Origin: Ferrovibrio sp046297895
GTDB lineage: Bacteria; Pseudomonadota; Alphaproteobacteria; Ferrovibrionales; Ferrovibrionaceae
Direction: 5' to 3'
DNA: 64,000 nt
Assembly (NCBI RefSeq): GCF_046297895.1
Contig: NZ_JBKBHC010000008.1
Span: 1 to 64,000 of the forward strand
The position numbers were made by a program, and so were the translations under genes. Positions 1-9,004 of the stretch are shown piece by piece (within the stretch, counting starts at the first letter, position 1; each line of letters begins with the position of its first letter). The notes beneath the pieces were generated by a model, which saw only the letters and a program-made list of their open reading frames with translations, was not told the origin of the DNA and did no database searches.

Positions 1-1579
1 CGGCATTCTGCTTCACCGTCGTGGTGATCTCGTGCATCGAGGCCGCCGTCTCCTCGATCGAGGCCGCCTGGCTCTCCGTCCGCTGCGCCAGGTCCTGGCT
101 GCCGGTCGAGATCTCGGCCGAGGCGGATTTCACAGCTTCGGCATTTTCGGCAAGGCGGCGGGCAAAATCGCGCAACCGCTCGGCCATGCCGTTGGCGCCA
201 TCCTTCAACTGCCCGAACACGCCGCGATAGTCGCCCCGCACACGCTTGGTCAGATCGCCTTCGGCCAGCGCGCCGGTGACGTCGGCCAGTTCGCCGGTGA
301 CCGCATGGGTACGCTGGATCATATCGTTCACCGACTGACCCACGCGCTGCATCACACCGCTCAAACCGCCGAGTTCGACCCGGCGCGAGAGGTCGCCATC
401 GGCGGCTGCCATGACCACCTGGCCGATCGACTGCTCGAAGCGCTGTTCCTGCGCCGCACGTTCCTCGGCAAAGCGCTTTCGCTCCTCGTCCTGCTGGCGT
501 TCCAGCGCCACCTTGTCTTCGGCATTGCGTTTGAAAACGGCCACGGCACGCGCCATCTCGCCGACCTCGTCATGACGCTCCTGATACGGAAGCGCCACGG
601 CAAGATCGCCGCCCGAGAGGCGGTTCATCGTCTGGGTGATGGCGTCGATGGGGCGCGAGATATTGCGCCCGATCAGCCAGGCCATCAGGACGCCGACCAC
701 CAAAGCGGCCAGGCCAGCTATACCGGCGATCAACTGCGCGCGATTGATCGCACTGGTATAATCGCTGCTGTCCATGGCAATGACCACAGAACCGAAGGGC
801 TTGTCGGAATAATCCCGCACCGCGCCGATCAGCACGGTGCGTGGCCCGGCAGCGGTTTTTATGCGCTCCACCACGGTTTCGCCCTTCAGGGCCGTGGCCA
901 GGTGGTCTGGGCGCGTCAGCGCCTGGTCTTCGAAGGTGCCAGCGAACCGCTTCATGGCATCCTTGTCCTGCACGAACAGGGCAACATCGACGCCATAACG
1001 CTGCTTGAAGCTGTCGAAGAAGAACTGGCCGAAGGACATGCCGAGTTCGAACGAGCCGATATGCTTGCCTTCGTTATAGACCGGCACCATGCCGCGCACA
1101 CCCAAACCCTCGACGCCAAATTCGAGGCCCTGGGTGGGTTTCTGCGTCGTATTCGTGGCGACCACGGTATGGCGGAAGGAAGACAGGTCGTCGCCGAAAC
1201 GGTCGGGGCGATGCACGCGCAGGAACGACGTGGCCGGCGGCGTGTGGAACTGCATCTGCACCGCGCCGTGATCTTTTCTCAGCGCCTGGAAAGCCGGAAC
1301 GAACATCTTGGCGAGACGGTCGCGCTCGCCAGTCGCCATCGCAGCCTGGGCATCGGGAATATTGGCGACCAGTGCGCTGAGCGCCGTGGCCTTGGCGGCC
1401 TCGGCCGCCACCGCCGCGGTGATATTCTCGTAATAGCTTTGCAACTCGCGCTGCTCGGCGCGGTCGATCAGACCGTTCATCACCAGGAGAGAGGGCGTTA
1501 TGGTTGCGATAATCGCCAGCACGGCCACAACAACGGCGCAGGCGATCAGGCGCCCCTGCAGGCGCATGTTTTTGATCAT
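1..1579 (-). CDS. Methyl-accepting chemotaxis protein (3' end outside window)
   Basis: This is a transmembrane chemoreceptor that would signal to CheA/CheW. From the ATG at 1579 there is a short cytoplasmic start, a first membrane segment at about residues 9-32, then a periplasmic sensing region of roughly 200 residues that looks Cache-like. A second membrane segment follows, then a HAMP region (a GRNISRPIDAI-type start) and the beginning of the methylation/signalling helices, where text such as STGSQDLAQRTESQAASIEE is the conserved MCP coiled coil. The frame is open to position 1, so the C-terminal signalling tip is missing from the window. It lies just downstream of cheW on the same strand, consistent with one chemotaxis transcription unit. 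The ligand cannot be inferred. Family assignment is secure. Confidence 0.93.
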   Translation of the reverse strand, partial: MIKNMRLQGRLIACAVVVAVLAIIATITPSLLVMNGLIDRAEQRELQSYYENITAAVAAEAAKATALSALVANIPDAQAAMATGERDRLAKMFVPAFQALRKDHGAVQMQFHTPPATSFLRVHRPDRFGDDLSSFRHTVVATNTTQKPTQGLEFGVEGLGVRGMVPVYNEGKHIGSFELGMSFGQFFFDSFKQRYGVDVALFVQDKDAMKRFAGTFEDQALTRPDHLATALKGETVVERIKTAAGPRTVLIGAVRDYSDKPFGSVVIAMDSSDYTSAINRAQLIAGIAGLAALVVGVLMAWLIGRNISRPIDAITQTMNRLSGGDLAVALPYQERHDEVGEMARAVAVFKRNAEDKVALERQQDEERKRFAEERAAQEQRFEQSIGQVVMAAADGDLSRRVELGGLSGVMQRVGQSVNDMIQRTHAVTGELADVTGALAEGDLTKRVRGDYRGVFGQLKDGANGMAERLRDFARRLAENAEAVKSASAEISTGSQDLAQRTESQAASIEETAASMHEITTTVKQNA

Positions 1580-1643
1580 TGCTTCCTCTGACCTTGATTG
1601 TATCTCGGGCTGGCCTCCTCCCCGGGCGGCCTCACCAGACCAA

Positions 1644-2174
1644 TCAGGCAGCGGCAGGCAGCGCGGGGACGCCCTTGCTGAACAGGCGGTTGACGTCGAT
1701 CAGGGCAACCATGCGGTCTTCATGGGTGGCGAGCGCGCTGAGGAAACCATGCTCCTCGTCGGCAGCGGTGGCCGGCACAGGCTGCAGGGCGCTGGCATCG
1801 AGCGCCAGGATGTCGGAAACAGTATCAACCAGCAAACCGCAGGATTCCGAACCGATCTCGACCACGATCACCACATTGGCGCTGGTCGGATTGGTGATGC
1901 CGCCGCCCAGGCGGACGCGCAGGTCGAAGATCGGCACCACGGCGCCGCGCAGGTTGATCACGCCACGCACAAAGGGCGGCGTGTTGGGCAGGGGAGTAAC
2001 TTCCGTCCAGGCGCGGATCTCGCGCACGCTCAAAAGGTCGAGCCCGTAATTCTGTTCGCCAATGGTGAAGGTCAGCACTTCCTGGTTGCCGCGCAGCGCC
2101 GATCCGGCCTGGTCGGTTACGGCAGGCATACCGGGGGCGGCGGCAGTGGCGGGAACGGTGGCGGGCGTAGACAT
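1644..2174 (-). CDS. cheW: CheW chemotaxis coupling protein
   Basis: CheW couples chemoreceptors to the CheA kinase. An Ala/Pro/Thr-rich N-terminal tail of about 30 residues precedes the CheW SH3-like fold: the LTFTIGEQNYGLDLLSVREI strand, a VRGVINLRGAVVPIFDLR core and a C-terminal LIDVNRLF. The ATG at 2174 (MSTPATV) is preferred. A longer frame would begin at a TTG at 2246 with no better ribosome site. At about 176 residues it is slightly longer than typical because of the tail. It is followed after about 60 bp by the chemoreceptor gene on the same strand, so the two probably work together. Confidence 0.93.
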   Translation of the reverse strand: MSTPATVPATAAAPGMPAVTDQAGSALRGNQEVLTFTIGEQNYGLDLLSVREIRAWTEVTPLPNTPPFVRGVINLRGAVVPIFDLRVRLGGGITNPTSANVVIVVEIGSESCGLLVDTVSDILALDASALQPVPATAADEEHGFLSALATHEDRMVALIDVNRLFSKGVPALPAAA

Positions 2175-2538
2175 GGCGCTCACACTTTCTGCTGTGGACG
2201 GTCTTAGGATGTAGACGGTCTGCTGCGAACAGGCAGCCTTATTCAATCTGGAACAACGCGGTAAACGAAACCTTGCGGCTCCGCTCCCCCCCTGACCGCC
2301 GTCCTGGGTAACAAGGACGGCGCGGACCCGGTGGGGGTGGGTTTCGAGTTTTGGCAGGGCCCCTTCGGTGGTCGGTCCGGCAGCGGGCGTGACATACCGC
2401 GTTGCTTCAGGGGTACCGCACTACAATCATTGGCAAACTTCTAATTGATCTGCAAACAGAATCCCAAGAGGGAAAATCGGGGGGTTATCAAGAATTTACA
2501 GCATGAAATCCTGCCAATACACAACTTGTGGGGCCGGA
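2175..2538. other. Intergenic region between the TPP-enzyme gene and cheW
   Basis: This is about 360 bp without a convincing gene. It holds an inverted repeat (GCCGTCC at 2298-2304 pairing with GGACGGC at 2315-2321) with no T-run, and a more AT-rich part around 2425-2510 next to the 3' end of the TPP-enzyme gene. The promoter for leftward cheW transcription must lie here or further upstream. I see no clear -35/-10 pair. Confidence 0.5.
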
Positions 2539-4086
2539 TCAGAAAACCAGCTCTATGAGTTGTGGTCCCTGTACCTCCAGCGCCGCCAGAAAGGCGCGGG
2601 CGAAATCATTCATCTCATCCACCCGCACGGCCGGCACGCCATGGCCTTTGGCCAAGGCAACCCAGTCGGGGTCAGGCCGGTCGAGGGTGAGCATGTCGAT
2701 GGCGCGCGGTCCTGGGTTGGCGGCGCCGACATTGGCCAGCTCGTTGCGCAGGATGGCATAGGAACGGTTGGCGAAGACCACCATCGTGACGTCGAGCTGT
2801 TCGCGCGCCATGGTCCACAGGGCCTGCAGGGTATAGAAGGCGCTGCCATCCCCGGTGAGCGCGACGATCTTGCGCCCGGGCGCGGCGATCGCCGCGCCAA
2901 CAGCCACCGGCAGGCTGTAGCCGATCGAACCGCCCATGTTGTTGAGCCAGTCATGCGGCCCGGAGGCCTGGGAAGCGGCAAAGATGCCGCGGCCCGAGGT
3001 GATGGATTCATCCACCACCACGGCGTTCTCCGGGATCAGCACAGCCATGGCGGCGGCGATCTTGTCAGGCGTCGGCGCCCCGTCGGGCAGAGCCGGCTTC
3101 GGCGGCACGATGGCGGCGGCCACGCCTTTCGGCGCGCCGACCAGATCGGCCAGACGCTCCAATGCGTCGATCAGGTCGGCTTCCACGTCGCAGACCGCGA
3201 TGATGTTGCAGTCCTTCGGGGTGAGGATGCTCGGCTTTCCGGGATAGGCAAAAAAGGCCACCGGCCGGCGCGCGCCGATCAGCACCAGTTCGTGCACGTC
3301 CTTCAGGTTGGCCACGGCCTGATCGACCACGAAGGGAATGCGGCCCACATGCGGCAGGCCGCCGCCACGCTCCATGCGCGCACTGTAGCCGGAATTGGAG
3401 AGCTTGCAGCCGGTGGCGGCGGCAATGCGTGCCGCGAGCTCCAGGCCGCGCCGGCGCAGGGCGATGCCACCGAGAATCAGCATGCCCTGCGCGCCGGCTT
3501 TTTTCAGCGCAGCGGCAGCGGCGCGCAGATCGGCTTCCTCGGCCTTCGCGCGTGGCGGCACCGCCAGCGGCACGGCGACATCGACGGCATCGTTCCAGGC
3601 GGTATCGGCCGGAAGGATGAGGCTGGCAATCTGGCCGCCGTTGCTCATCGCCGCCGCCACCGCCTCGGCGCCCAGGACGGCGACATCGGCGGCCGAATTG
3701 GCCCGGCCGATCCAGTGCGACACGGGCCGCGCGATGCCTTCGATATCGGCAGTGAGCGGCGCATCGTATTGCAGGTGATAGGTGGCGTGCTCGCCGATCA
3801 CGTTGACGATGCCCGAACTGGCCTTGCGCGCGTTATGCAGGTTGGCCACGCCATTGGCGAGGCCGGGCCCCAGATGCAGCAGGGTGGCGGCAGGCTTGTC
3901 GGCCATGCGCCAGTAGCCGTCGGCAGCGCCGGTCACCACGCCCTCAAACAGGCCGAGGACGCAGCGCACGCCCGGCACGCGATCCAGCGCCGCCACGAAA
4001 TGCATCTCCGACGTGCCCGGATTGGCGAAGCAGGTATCGACGCCGGAGGCAACAAGGGTGCGGACAAGGCTTTCGGCGCCGTTCAT
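2539..4086 (-). CDS. Thiamine-diphosphate-dependent enzyme, acetolactate synthase/2-oxoacid decarboxylase family
   Basis: A 515-residue ThDP enzyme with the usual three-domain layout. The N-terminal pyrimidine-binding domain has an NPGTSEMHF start and a catalytic-Glu motif LFEGVVTGAADGYWR. A middle domain follows, and the C-terminal pyrophosphate-binding domain contains GDGSAFYTLQALWTM..DVTMVVFANRSYAI (the GDG...N cofactor motif). The ATG at 4086 has a CGGAGA ribosome site. Sequences of this type are usually labelled acetolactate synthase large subunit, but no regulatory small subunit (ilvH-like) is nearby and the neighbours are not branched-chain amino acid genes. A benzoylformate-decarboxylase-like or other 2-oxoacid-cleaving role is therefore equally possible. 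It sits 28 bp downstream of a cyclase-family hydrolase, so the two may act in one degradative route. The substrate is unknown. Confidence 0.85.
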   Translation of the reverse strand: MNGAESLVRTLVASGVDTCFANPGTSEMHFVAALDRVPGVRCVLGLFEGVVTGAADGYWRMADKPAATLLHLGPGLANGVANLHNARKASSGIVNVIGEHATYHLQYDAPLTADIEGIARPVSHWIGRANSAADVAVLGAEAVAAAMSNGGQIASLILPADTAWNDAVDVAVPLAVPPRAKAEEADLRAAAAALKKAGAQGMLILGGIALRRRGLELAARIAAATGCKLSNSGYSARMERGGGLPHVGRIPFVVDQAVANLKDVHELVLIGARRPVAFFAYPGKPSILTPKDCNIIAVCDVEADLIDALERLADLVGAPKGVAAAIVPPKPALPDGAPTPDKIAAAMAVLIPENAVVVDESITSGRGIFAASQASGPHDWLNNMGGSIGYSLPVAVGAAIAAPGRKIVALTGDGSAFYTLQALWTMAREQLDVTMVVFANRSYAILRNELANVGAANPGPRAIDMLTLDRPDPDWVALAKGHGVPAVRVDEMNDFARAFLAALEVQGPQLIELVF

Positions 4087-4114
4087 GGCAGTCTCCGGGG
4101 AAGAGTTTTGTTAT

Positions 4115-5155
4115 TCAGACTGTGGCGATGGGCGAGGATGGCGAGCCGACTGCGCCGGTGAGCCGCAGCGGCGGCGCGGTGAGCAGGAAGCGGCTGCGCT
4201 TGTGCTGCTTCAGATAGGCCGCCAGTTCGGAGAGGTACCACAACTCACCAAGCGGGATACCCAGCTTGAACAGGCAGTGTTCATGCAGCGGCAGCATGGC
4301 ATGGCTGCCATCAACGGGTTTCGCGGGCAGGCCCTCGACCGCGTAATTGTCGGCGATCAGGCAACTTACGCCGCTGTCGGTGATCCAGTTCAGCAGTGCC
4401 CTGTCGCGGCCATCCAGCACGGCACAGGAATTCTCCAGCCGGTGCAGGTCGGGTTTGCGCCCCATGCTTAAGACAACGTCGCCGAAGCCGGTGTAGAAGC
4501 AGAGCATGTCGCCCTTCTCCACCTCCACCTTCTGCGTCTGCATCGCCTGCATCAGGCGGTCGTAGCCGATCCATTCCCGGCGTTCGCCGCATGCGTCATG
4601 CAGGTTCACCAGCACGCCGCGGCCCTGCAGGCCATGCCGGGCGAAATTATGAATGCCCAGCGCCTCGGTGCCTTTGGAGGGGAACCGTTCCAGCCGCGGC
4701 TCGCCCACTTTACGGTCCTCAACATCCGGCACGTCGCTGCCGCCGCGCCAGCCGTTGTAGAAGACGCGCTCAGGTACGCCGTCGCCATCGGCGTCGAACA
4801 TCGAACCGATATGGGCGAAGCTGTCCCATTGCGTGGAATACTGCAGGTACAGCAGGGCCGCATCGTCGCTCGACACATCGGTGACGCGCGGATCGTACAG
4901 CGAGAGCGGCAAGGCCATGTTCGGCCGACCTTCGCGCACCACCGCAAAGAGCTGCGGCGGGAAGCGGCGCGGATTGAGCAGGTTGCCGCCCGGATATTCC
5001 AGCGGCAGCGACAGGCAGAAGGTTCTGCCCTCGCGCACTTCGGCAATGCCCTGCTTCACCTTCTCGGGCGTGATCCAGTTGACGCGGCCGATCCGGTCGT
5101 CCGGCCCGAAGTCGCCCCAGTTCGACCCTTCGGGCCGGTTCTTCCAGCGTGCCAT
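4115..5155 (-). CDS. Cyclase family protein (kynurenine formamidase-like hydrolase)
   Basis: A 346-residue protein of the metal-dependent cyclase/kynurenine formamidase-like family. The segment QWDSFAHIGSMFDADGDG (about residues 108-125) takes the place of the HxGTHxDxxxH metal-binding motif of the small formamidases, as is typical for the longer branch of this family. C-terminal pieces such as SCLIADNYAVEGLP and MLPLHEHCLFKLGIPLGELWYL fit the same fold. The ATG at 5155 has an AGAGGA ribosome site. Its position next to a ThDP 2-oxoacid enzyme suggests ring opening or amide hydrolysis feeding that enzyme, but this is inference. The substrate is unknown. Confidence 0.85.
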   Translation of the reverse strand: MARWKNRPEGSNWGDFGPDDRIGRVNWITPEKVKQGIAEVREGRTFCLSLPLEYPGGNLLNPRRFPPQLFAVVREGRPNMALPLSLYDPRVTDVSSDDAALLYLQYSTQWDSFAHIGSMFDADGDGVPERVFYNGWRGGSDVPDVEDRKVGEPRLERFPSKGTEALGIHNFARHGLQGRGVLVNLHDACGERREWIGYDRLMQAMQTQKVEVEKGDMLCFYTGFGDVVLSMGRKPDLHRLENSCAVLDGRDRALLNWITDSGVSCLIADNYAVEGLPAKPVDGSHAMLPLHEHCLFKLGIPLGELWYLSELAAYLKQHKRSRFLLTAPPLRLTGAVGSPSSPIATV

Positions 5156-5173
5156 TGGTCCTCTGTTCCGGGT

Positions 5174-5713
5174 TTACGCCGCGCGCTCCTGCATGGCGGC
5201 GACGGAATAATGCTTCCAGCGCGCCTCGACGGCGTCGTGCAGTTCACGGCGCAGGCCGGCGGCGAACACGGTTTCCGCCACCAGGAAGGTCGGGCCGATC
5301 AGTGCCTGCAGCAGATTGTCGGCCAGCGCCGGACGACGGCCCTCAAAGGCATGGCCAACAAGCTGGAACACCCAGCCGCCGACGAAAAAGACCGCAAAGG
5401 CGATCCAGCCGGTGGTGCTGCCCATCGCCGCCACCTGCTCGGCCAGCAGCAGCAGCACGAACCCGACCAGCACCATCAGGCCGCCGACCGTGCGGTCGAG
5501 CCAGAGATAAAAGATGCCGGTGCCAAACCACAACAGGGTGGCCAGCGTGATCGTGGCCTCGCCGCCCCAGAGTTCGGTCAGCACCACCCAATGCAGCGGG
5601 ATGAAAATGGCAAATACGATGGACGGGATGCCGATGAAATGAGTGGCCCGGTTGCGCGGATCGCGGTGATAGGCCGAATACATCGCCATCTGCTCGACGA
5701 AGAACGGGTTCAT
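5174..5713 (-). CDS. Mpo1-like (DUF962) membrane protein
   Basis: A 179-residue integral membrane protein of the YGL010w/Mpo1 (DUF962) family, whose yeast member is an ER Fe(II) dioxygenase that acts in phytosphingosine breakdown by shortening 2-hydroxy fatty acids. The N-terminus has the family signature HRDPRNRATHFIGIP, with conserved histidines, followed by four hydrophobic segments and a GHAFEGRRPALADN stretch that carries another conserved His. The start is an ATG behind a good CGGAGGAAA ribosome site. It lies 18 bp upstream of the cyclase-family gene on the same strand, so it may be cotranscribed. The bacterial substrate is unknown, and a role in fatty-acid alpha-oxidation is only extrapolated. 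Confidence 0.85.
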   Translation of the reverse strand: MNPFFVEQMAMYSAYHRDPRNRATHFIGIPSIVFAIFIPLHWVVLTELWGGEATITLATLLWFGTGIFYLWLDRTVGGLMVLVGFVLLLLAEQVAAMGSTTGWIAFAVFFVGGWVFQLVGHAFEGRRPALADNLLQALIGPTFLVAETVFAAGLRRELHDAVEARWKHYSVAAMQERAA

Positions 5714-5903
5714 GGCGGTTTCCTCCGGATTTTATCGCCCCCTGCGAGTCGCGGCCGAGTCGCCGCAACGAGGCGTCTTGTGGATAAGCCTAAAGACCCG
5801 TAAGGCATTGTCAATTGTGGAGTTTTCGCGCTGCCGTTGCGTCAGCGGGAAAGGGTTTGACTCTGTTGCACCGCAGCCTATTCTCGCGGCGTCGCATTCA
5901 GTC

Positions 5904-6104
5904 CGGCGGGAGAGACGCGAAACCCGAGCTTTAACGGGGGCCCGCGCGCCGAAGGAGCAACCGCCCCGGAAACTCTCAGGCCGAAGGACCGACCGGACTG
6001 GCGACACTCTGGAAAGCGGATCGGGGGTCCAATCCCGATCCCACCGAAGGAGTAAGCAGCGGGTATCCCCTGCGAATCTCTCAGGTCCCGGGACAGAGGG
6101 GGCG
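5904..6104 (+). promoter_or_regulatory. Tandem glycine riboswitch
   Basis: Two glycine aptamers lie in tandem just before gcvT. The first runs from about 5904 to 6015. It opens with GGCGGGAGAGA, has GCCGAAGGAGCAA and AAACTCTCAGG..GGACCG in the conserved core, and closes with GACACTCTGGAAAGC. The second, from about 6016 to 6104, repeats the pattern with CACCGAAGGAGTAAGC, GAATCTCTCAGGT and GGGACAGAGGGG. This is the classical glycine-sensing arrangement that switches on the glycine cleavage operon when glycine is plentiful. About 55 nt separate it from the gcvT start, and the expression platform lies there. Confidence 0.95.
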
Positions 6105-6146
6105 AACGGCGAAACCACCCGCCGCTTCGACTCTGACTCTGTCCGC

Positions 6147-6161
6147 AAGGTGACCTGCTTG
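6147..6161 (+). promoter_or_regulatory. Ribosome binding site and TTG start of gcvT
   Basis: AAGGTGA at 6147-6153 lies five bases before a TTG at 6159. That TTG places the protein start right where GcvT proteins normally begin, about 20 residues before the conserved RMVPFAGYEMPVQY. An in-frame GTG at 6150 lies inside the Shine-Dalgarno sequence itself. The next in-frame ATG (6229) would remove the conserved N-terminal helix. Confidence 0.65.
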
Positions 6162-7265
6162 GGCGATACGGCCGAAATCCTGAAAACCACGCCATTGAAT
6201 GCGCTCCACAAGGAGCTTGGAGCCCGCATGGTTCCCTTCGCCGGCTACGAGATGCCGGTGCAGTATCCGACCGGCATCCTGACCGAACACAAGCATACCC
6301 GCGCAGCGGCCGGCCTGTTCGACGTGTCGCATATGGGCCAGGTGAAGATCACTGGCGCCGATCCGTCCAGGGCGCTGGAGGCCCTCGTGCCCGGCGACAT
6401 CGTTGCGCTGGATGTCGGCAGGATGCGCTACACGGTTTTCACCAACGATGCGGCCGGCATCCTGGACGACCTGATGGTCAACAAGCGCGACCGCGACCTG
6501 TTCGTGATCGTCAACGCAGCCTGCAAGGAGCAGGACATTGCCCATATGCGCAGCCGCCTGAAAGGCTGCGAGGTGGAATATCTGGAAGACCGCGCCCTGC
6601 TTGCCCTGCAGGGCCCCGCTGCAGTCGATGTACTGTCGCGCCTGAACTCGGTGATGCCGGCGATGAGCTTCGGCATGGGCGCCACGCTGGCTTTGGGCAA
6701 ATACGAGGCTTTCGTCACTCGCTCGGGCTATACCGGCGAGGACGGTTACGAGATTTCGCTGCCGGCCGCCCAGGCCGAGGAGTTTGCCCGCTGGCTGCTG
6801 TCGCAGCCGGAAGTGAAGCCCATCGGCCTGGGTGCGCGCGACTCCCTGCGCCTGGAGGCCGGCCTCTGCCTCTACGGCCACGACATCGACACCACCACGA
6901 CGCCCATCGAGGCCGGCCTGGCCTGGACGATTTCCAAGCGCCGGCGCGAGGAGGGCGGCTATCCCGGTGCCGCCATCGTGCAGCAGCAGCTGAAGGATGG
7001 CGTCTCGCGCAAACGCGTCGGTATTCAGCCCGAAGGCCGCGCGCCGGCCCGCGAAGGCACCGAAATCCTGAACGACAAGGGCGAGAAGATCGGCGTGATC
7101 ACCTCGGGTGGCTTCGGCCCCAGCGTCGATGCCCCCGTCGCCATGGGCTATGTCGGCACAGACTATGCCAAGGCCGGCACCCCGCTGAGCCTGATGGTGC
7201 GTGGCAAGCCGCTGCCCGCCAAGACCTGCACCCTTCCCTTCATCACCAAACGCTACGCCAAGTAA
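6159..7265 (+). CDS. gcvT: Glycine cleavage system T protein (aminomethyltransferase)
   Basis: GcvT releases ammonia from the aminomethyl-lipoyl intermediate on GcvH and passes the one-carbon unit to tetrahydrofolate. With the TTG start at 6159 it is 368 residues, the normal length. The N-terminal KTTPLNALHKELGARMVPF, the DVSHMGQVKI motif, GYTGEDGYEI and the C-terminal GFGPSVDAPVAMGYV are all typical. It is the first gene of a four-gene operon below a tandem glycine riboswitch, with 11 bp to gcvH. Expression should be induced by glycine. The unusual start codon could lower translation relative to the downstream genes. Confidence 0.96.
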   Translation: MGDTAEILKTTPLNALHKELGARMVPFAGYEMPVQYPTGILTEHKHTRAAAGLFDVSHMGQVKITGADPSRALEALVPGDIVALDVGRMRYTVFTNDAAGILDDLMVNKRDRDLFVIVNAACKEQDIAHMRSRLKGCEVEYLEDRALLALQGPAAVDVLSRLNSVMPAMSFGMGATLALGKYEAFVTRSGYTGEDGYEISLPAAQAEEFARWLLSQPEVKPIGLGARDSLRLEAGLCLYGHDIDTTTTPIEAGLAWTISKRRREEGGYPGAAIVQQQLKDGVSRKRVGIQPEGRAPAREGTEILNDKGEKIGVITSGGFGPSVDAPVAMGYVGTDYAKAGTPLSLMVRGKPLPAKTCTLPFITKRYAK

Positions 7266-7276
7266 GGAGACGATCC

Positions 7277-7648
7277 ATGACCACCCGTTATACCAAGGAC
7301 CATGAATGGATCCGTCTCGATGGCGATGTCGCCACCGTGGGCATTTCCGATTACGCCCAGAGCCAGCTTGGCGACGTGGTATTCGTCGATCTGCCCGCGC
7401 CGGGCAAGAAGGTGGAAGCCGGCGCCGAAGTGGCGGTAGTGGAATCCGTGAAGGCGGCAAGCGAAGTCTATGCCCCGGCCGGCGGCGAGGTGGTGGAAAG
7501 CAACCAGGCGATTGCCGACGACCCGGCGCTGGTGAACCGCGCGGCCCAGACCGATGGCTGGTTCGTCAAGCTGAAGCTGTCCAACAAGGCCGAACTGGAC
7601 GCCCTGATGGACCAGGCCGCCTACGACGCCTATCTGAAAACCCTCTGA
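7277..7648 (+). CDS. gcvH: Glycine cleavage system H protein
   Basis: GcvH carries the lipoyl arm that shuttles the aminomethyl group between the P and T proteins. The 123-residue product begins TTRYTKDHEWI, as expected, and has the lipoylation site at Lys59 within VVESVKAASEVYAP. The C-terminal half (GWFVKLKLSN) matches the family. An AAGGAGA ribosome site precedes the ATG. It lies between gcvT and gcvPA with short gaps and is clearly cotranscribed under the glycine riboswitch. Confidence 0.97.
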   Translation: MTTRYTKDHEWIRLDGDVATVGISDYAQSQLGDVVFVDLPAPGKKVEAGAEVAVVESVKAASEVYAPAGGEVVESNQAIADDPALVNRAAQTDGWFVKLKLSNKAELDALMDQAAYDAYLKTL

Positions 7649-7663
7649 CGCAAGGAGCGCGAG

Positions 7664-9004
7664 ATGCGCTATCTCGGTCTGACCGAAGCCGATCGCAGCG
7701 AGATGCTGGGCGTGATCGGCGCCCCCAATATCGATGCGCTGTTCAAGGATGTGCCAGCCGGCGCGCTGAACCCGGCCATCGACCTGCCCCCGCATCAGGG
7801 CGAGTTGGAGGTCGAACGTGCCTTCGCGGCGCTGGCGAAGAAGAACGTCTCGCCGATGGATGTACCGTTCTTCCTCGGCGCCGGCGCCTATCGCCATCAT
7901 GTGCCGGCCGCCGTCGATCACCTGATCCAGCGTTCGGAATTCCTCACCTCCTACACGCCGTATCAGCCCGAGATCAGCCAAGGCACGCTGCAATACCTGT
8001 TCGAGTTCCAGACCCAGGTGAGCATGATCACCGGCATGGATGTGGCGAATGCGTCGATGTATGACGGCGCCACGGCGGCCGGCGAGGCCGTGCTGATGGC
8101 CCAGCGCATCACCAAGAAGGCCAAGGCCGTGCTGTCTGGCGGACTGCATCCGCATTACCGCGACGTGGTCGGCACCCTGATGGACCAGACCGATCAGCCG
8201 CATGTGGCGGCGCCTACCGATCTGGCCGGCAACGAAGACCTGAGCAGCCTGATCGACGACCAGACCGCCTGCGTCGTGGTGCAGAACCCGACCGTGTTCG
8301 GCCATCTGCGCGATCTGTCCTCGCTGGCCAAGGCCTGCCAGGCCAAGGGCGCGCTGCTGGTTGTCGTCGTGACCGAAGTGACCTCGCTGGGTCTCGTCAC
8401 GCCACCGGGCGCCATGGGTGCCGACATCGTCGTGGCTGAGGGCCAGGGCCTGGGTGTGCCGCTCAGCTTCGGCGGACCGTATGTCGGCCTGTTCGCTACG
8501 CGCGAAAAGTATGTGCGGCAGATGCCGGGCCGCCTGTGCGGCGAGACCGTGGACCAGGATGGCCGGCGCGGCTTCGTGCTGACGCTGTCGGCCCGCGAGC
8601 AGCATATCCGCCGCGAGAAGGCCACCTCCAACATCTGCACCAATTCCGGCCTCTGCGCGCTGGCCTTCACCATCCATCTCAGTCTGCTCGGTGAGGCCGG
8701 CTTCACCCGGCTGGCCGAGATCAATCATGCCAAGGCGGCGCAACTGGCCGAGAAGCTTTCGGCGATCAAGGGCGTCAGCATCGTGCCGCAGGCCTTCTAC
8801 AACGAATTCGCCGTCACCCTGCCCAGACCGGCGACCGATGTGGCGGAAAAACTGGTGGCGAAGAACATCCTGGGCGGCGTGCCGGCCGCGCGGCTTTTTC
8901 CGGGCGAAAAGGCCCTGGACAACGTGCTGCTGATCGCGACCACCGAAACCAATAGCGAAGGCGACATGGACAAGCTTGTCGCCGCCCTGAAGGAGGTGCT
9001 GTGA
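7664..9004 (+). CDS. gcvPA: Glycine dehydrogenase (decarboxylating) subunit 1
   Basis: This is the first half of a split P protein, the PLP-dependent decarboxylase that loads glycine onto GcvH. The 446-residue product starts MRYLGLTEADRSEML and contains SYTPYQPEISQGTLQYLFEFQ and GRLCGETVDQDGRRGFVLTL, both characteristic of subunit 1. It lacks the PLP lysine, which is in subunit 2. An AAGGAGCGCGAG ribosome site lies before the ATG. The stop overlaps the gcvPB start, consistent with coupled translation of the two halves of the heterotetramer. Confidence 0.96.
   Translation: MRYLGLTEADRSEMLGVIGAPNIDALFKDVPAGALNPAIDLPPHQGELEVERAFAALAKKNVSPMDVPFFLGAGAYRHHVPAAVDHLIQRSEFLTSYTPYQPEISQGTLQYLFEFQTQVSMITGMDVANASMYDGATAAGEAVLMAQRITKKAKAVLSGGLHPHYRDVVGTLMDQTDQPHVAAPTDLAGNEDLSSLIDDQTACVVVQNPTVFGHLRDLSSLAKACQAKGALLVVVVTEVTSLGLVTPPGAMGADIVVAEGQGLGVPLSFGGPYVGLFATREKYVRQMPGRLCGETVDQDGRRGFVLTLSAREQHIRREKATSNICTNSGLCALAFTIHLSLLGEAGFTRLAEINHAKAAQLAEKLSAIKGVSIVPQAFYNEFAVTLPRPATDVAEKLVAKNILGGVPAARLFPGEKALDNVLLIATTETNSEGDMDKLVAALKEVL

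Noticed and set aside
32..1591. Long rightward open frame of 519 codons
   Set aside because: It lies opposite the chemoreceptor gene, has no family features (His/Gln/Arg-rich), and the leftward frame has clear MCP motifs.
2298..2321. Hairpin as terminator of the TPP-enzyme gene
   Set aside because: It lies more than 200 bases after the stop and lacks a T-run in either direction.
6081..7460. Leftward open frame of 459 codons across gcvT
   Set aside because: It is antisense to gcvT and part of gcvH; such frames are expected in GC-rich coding DNA.
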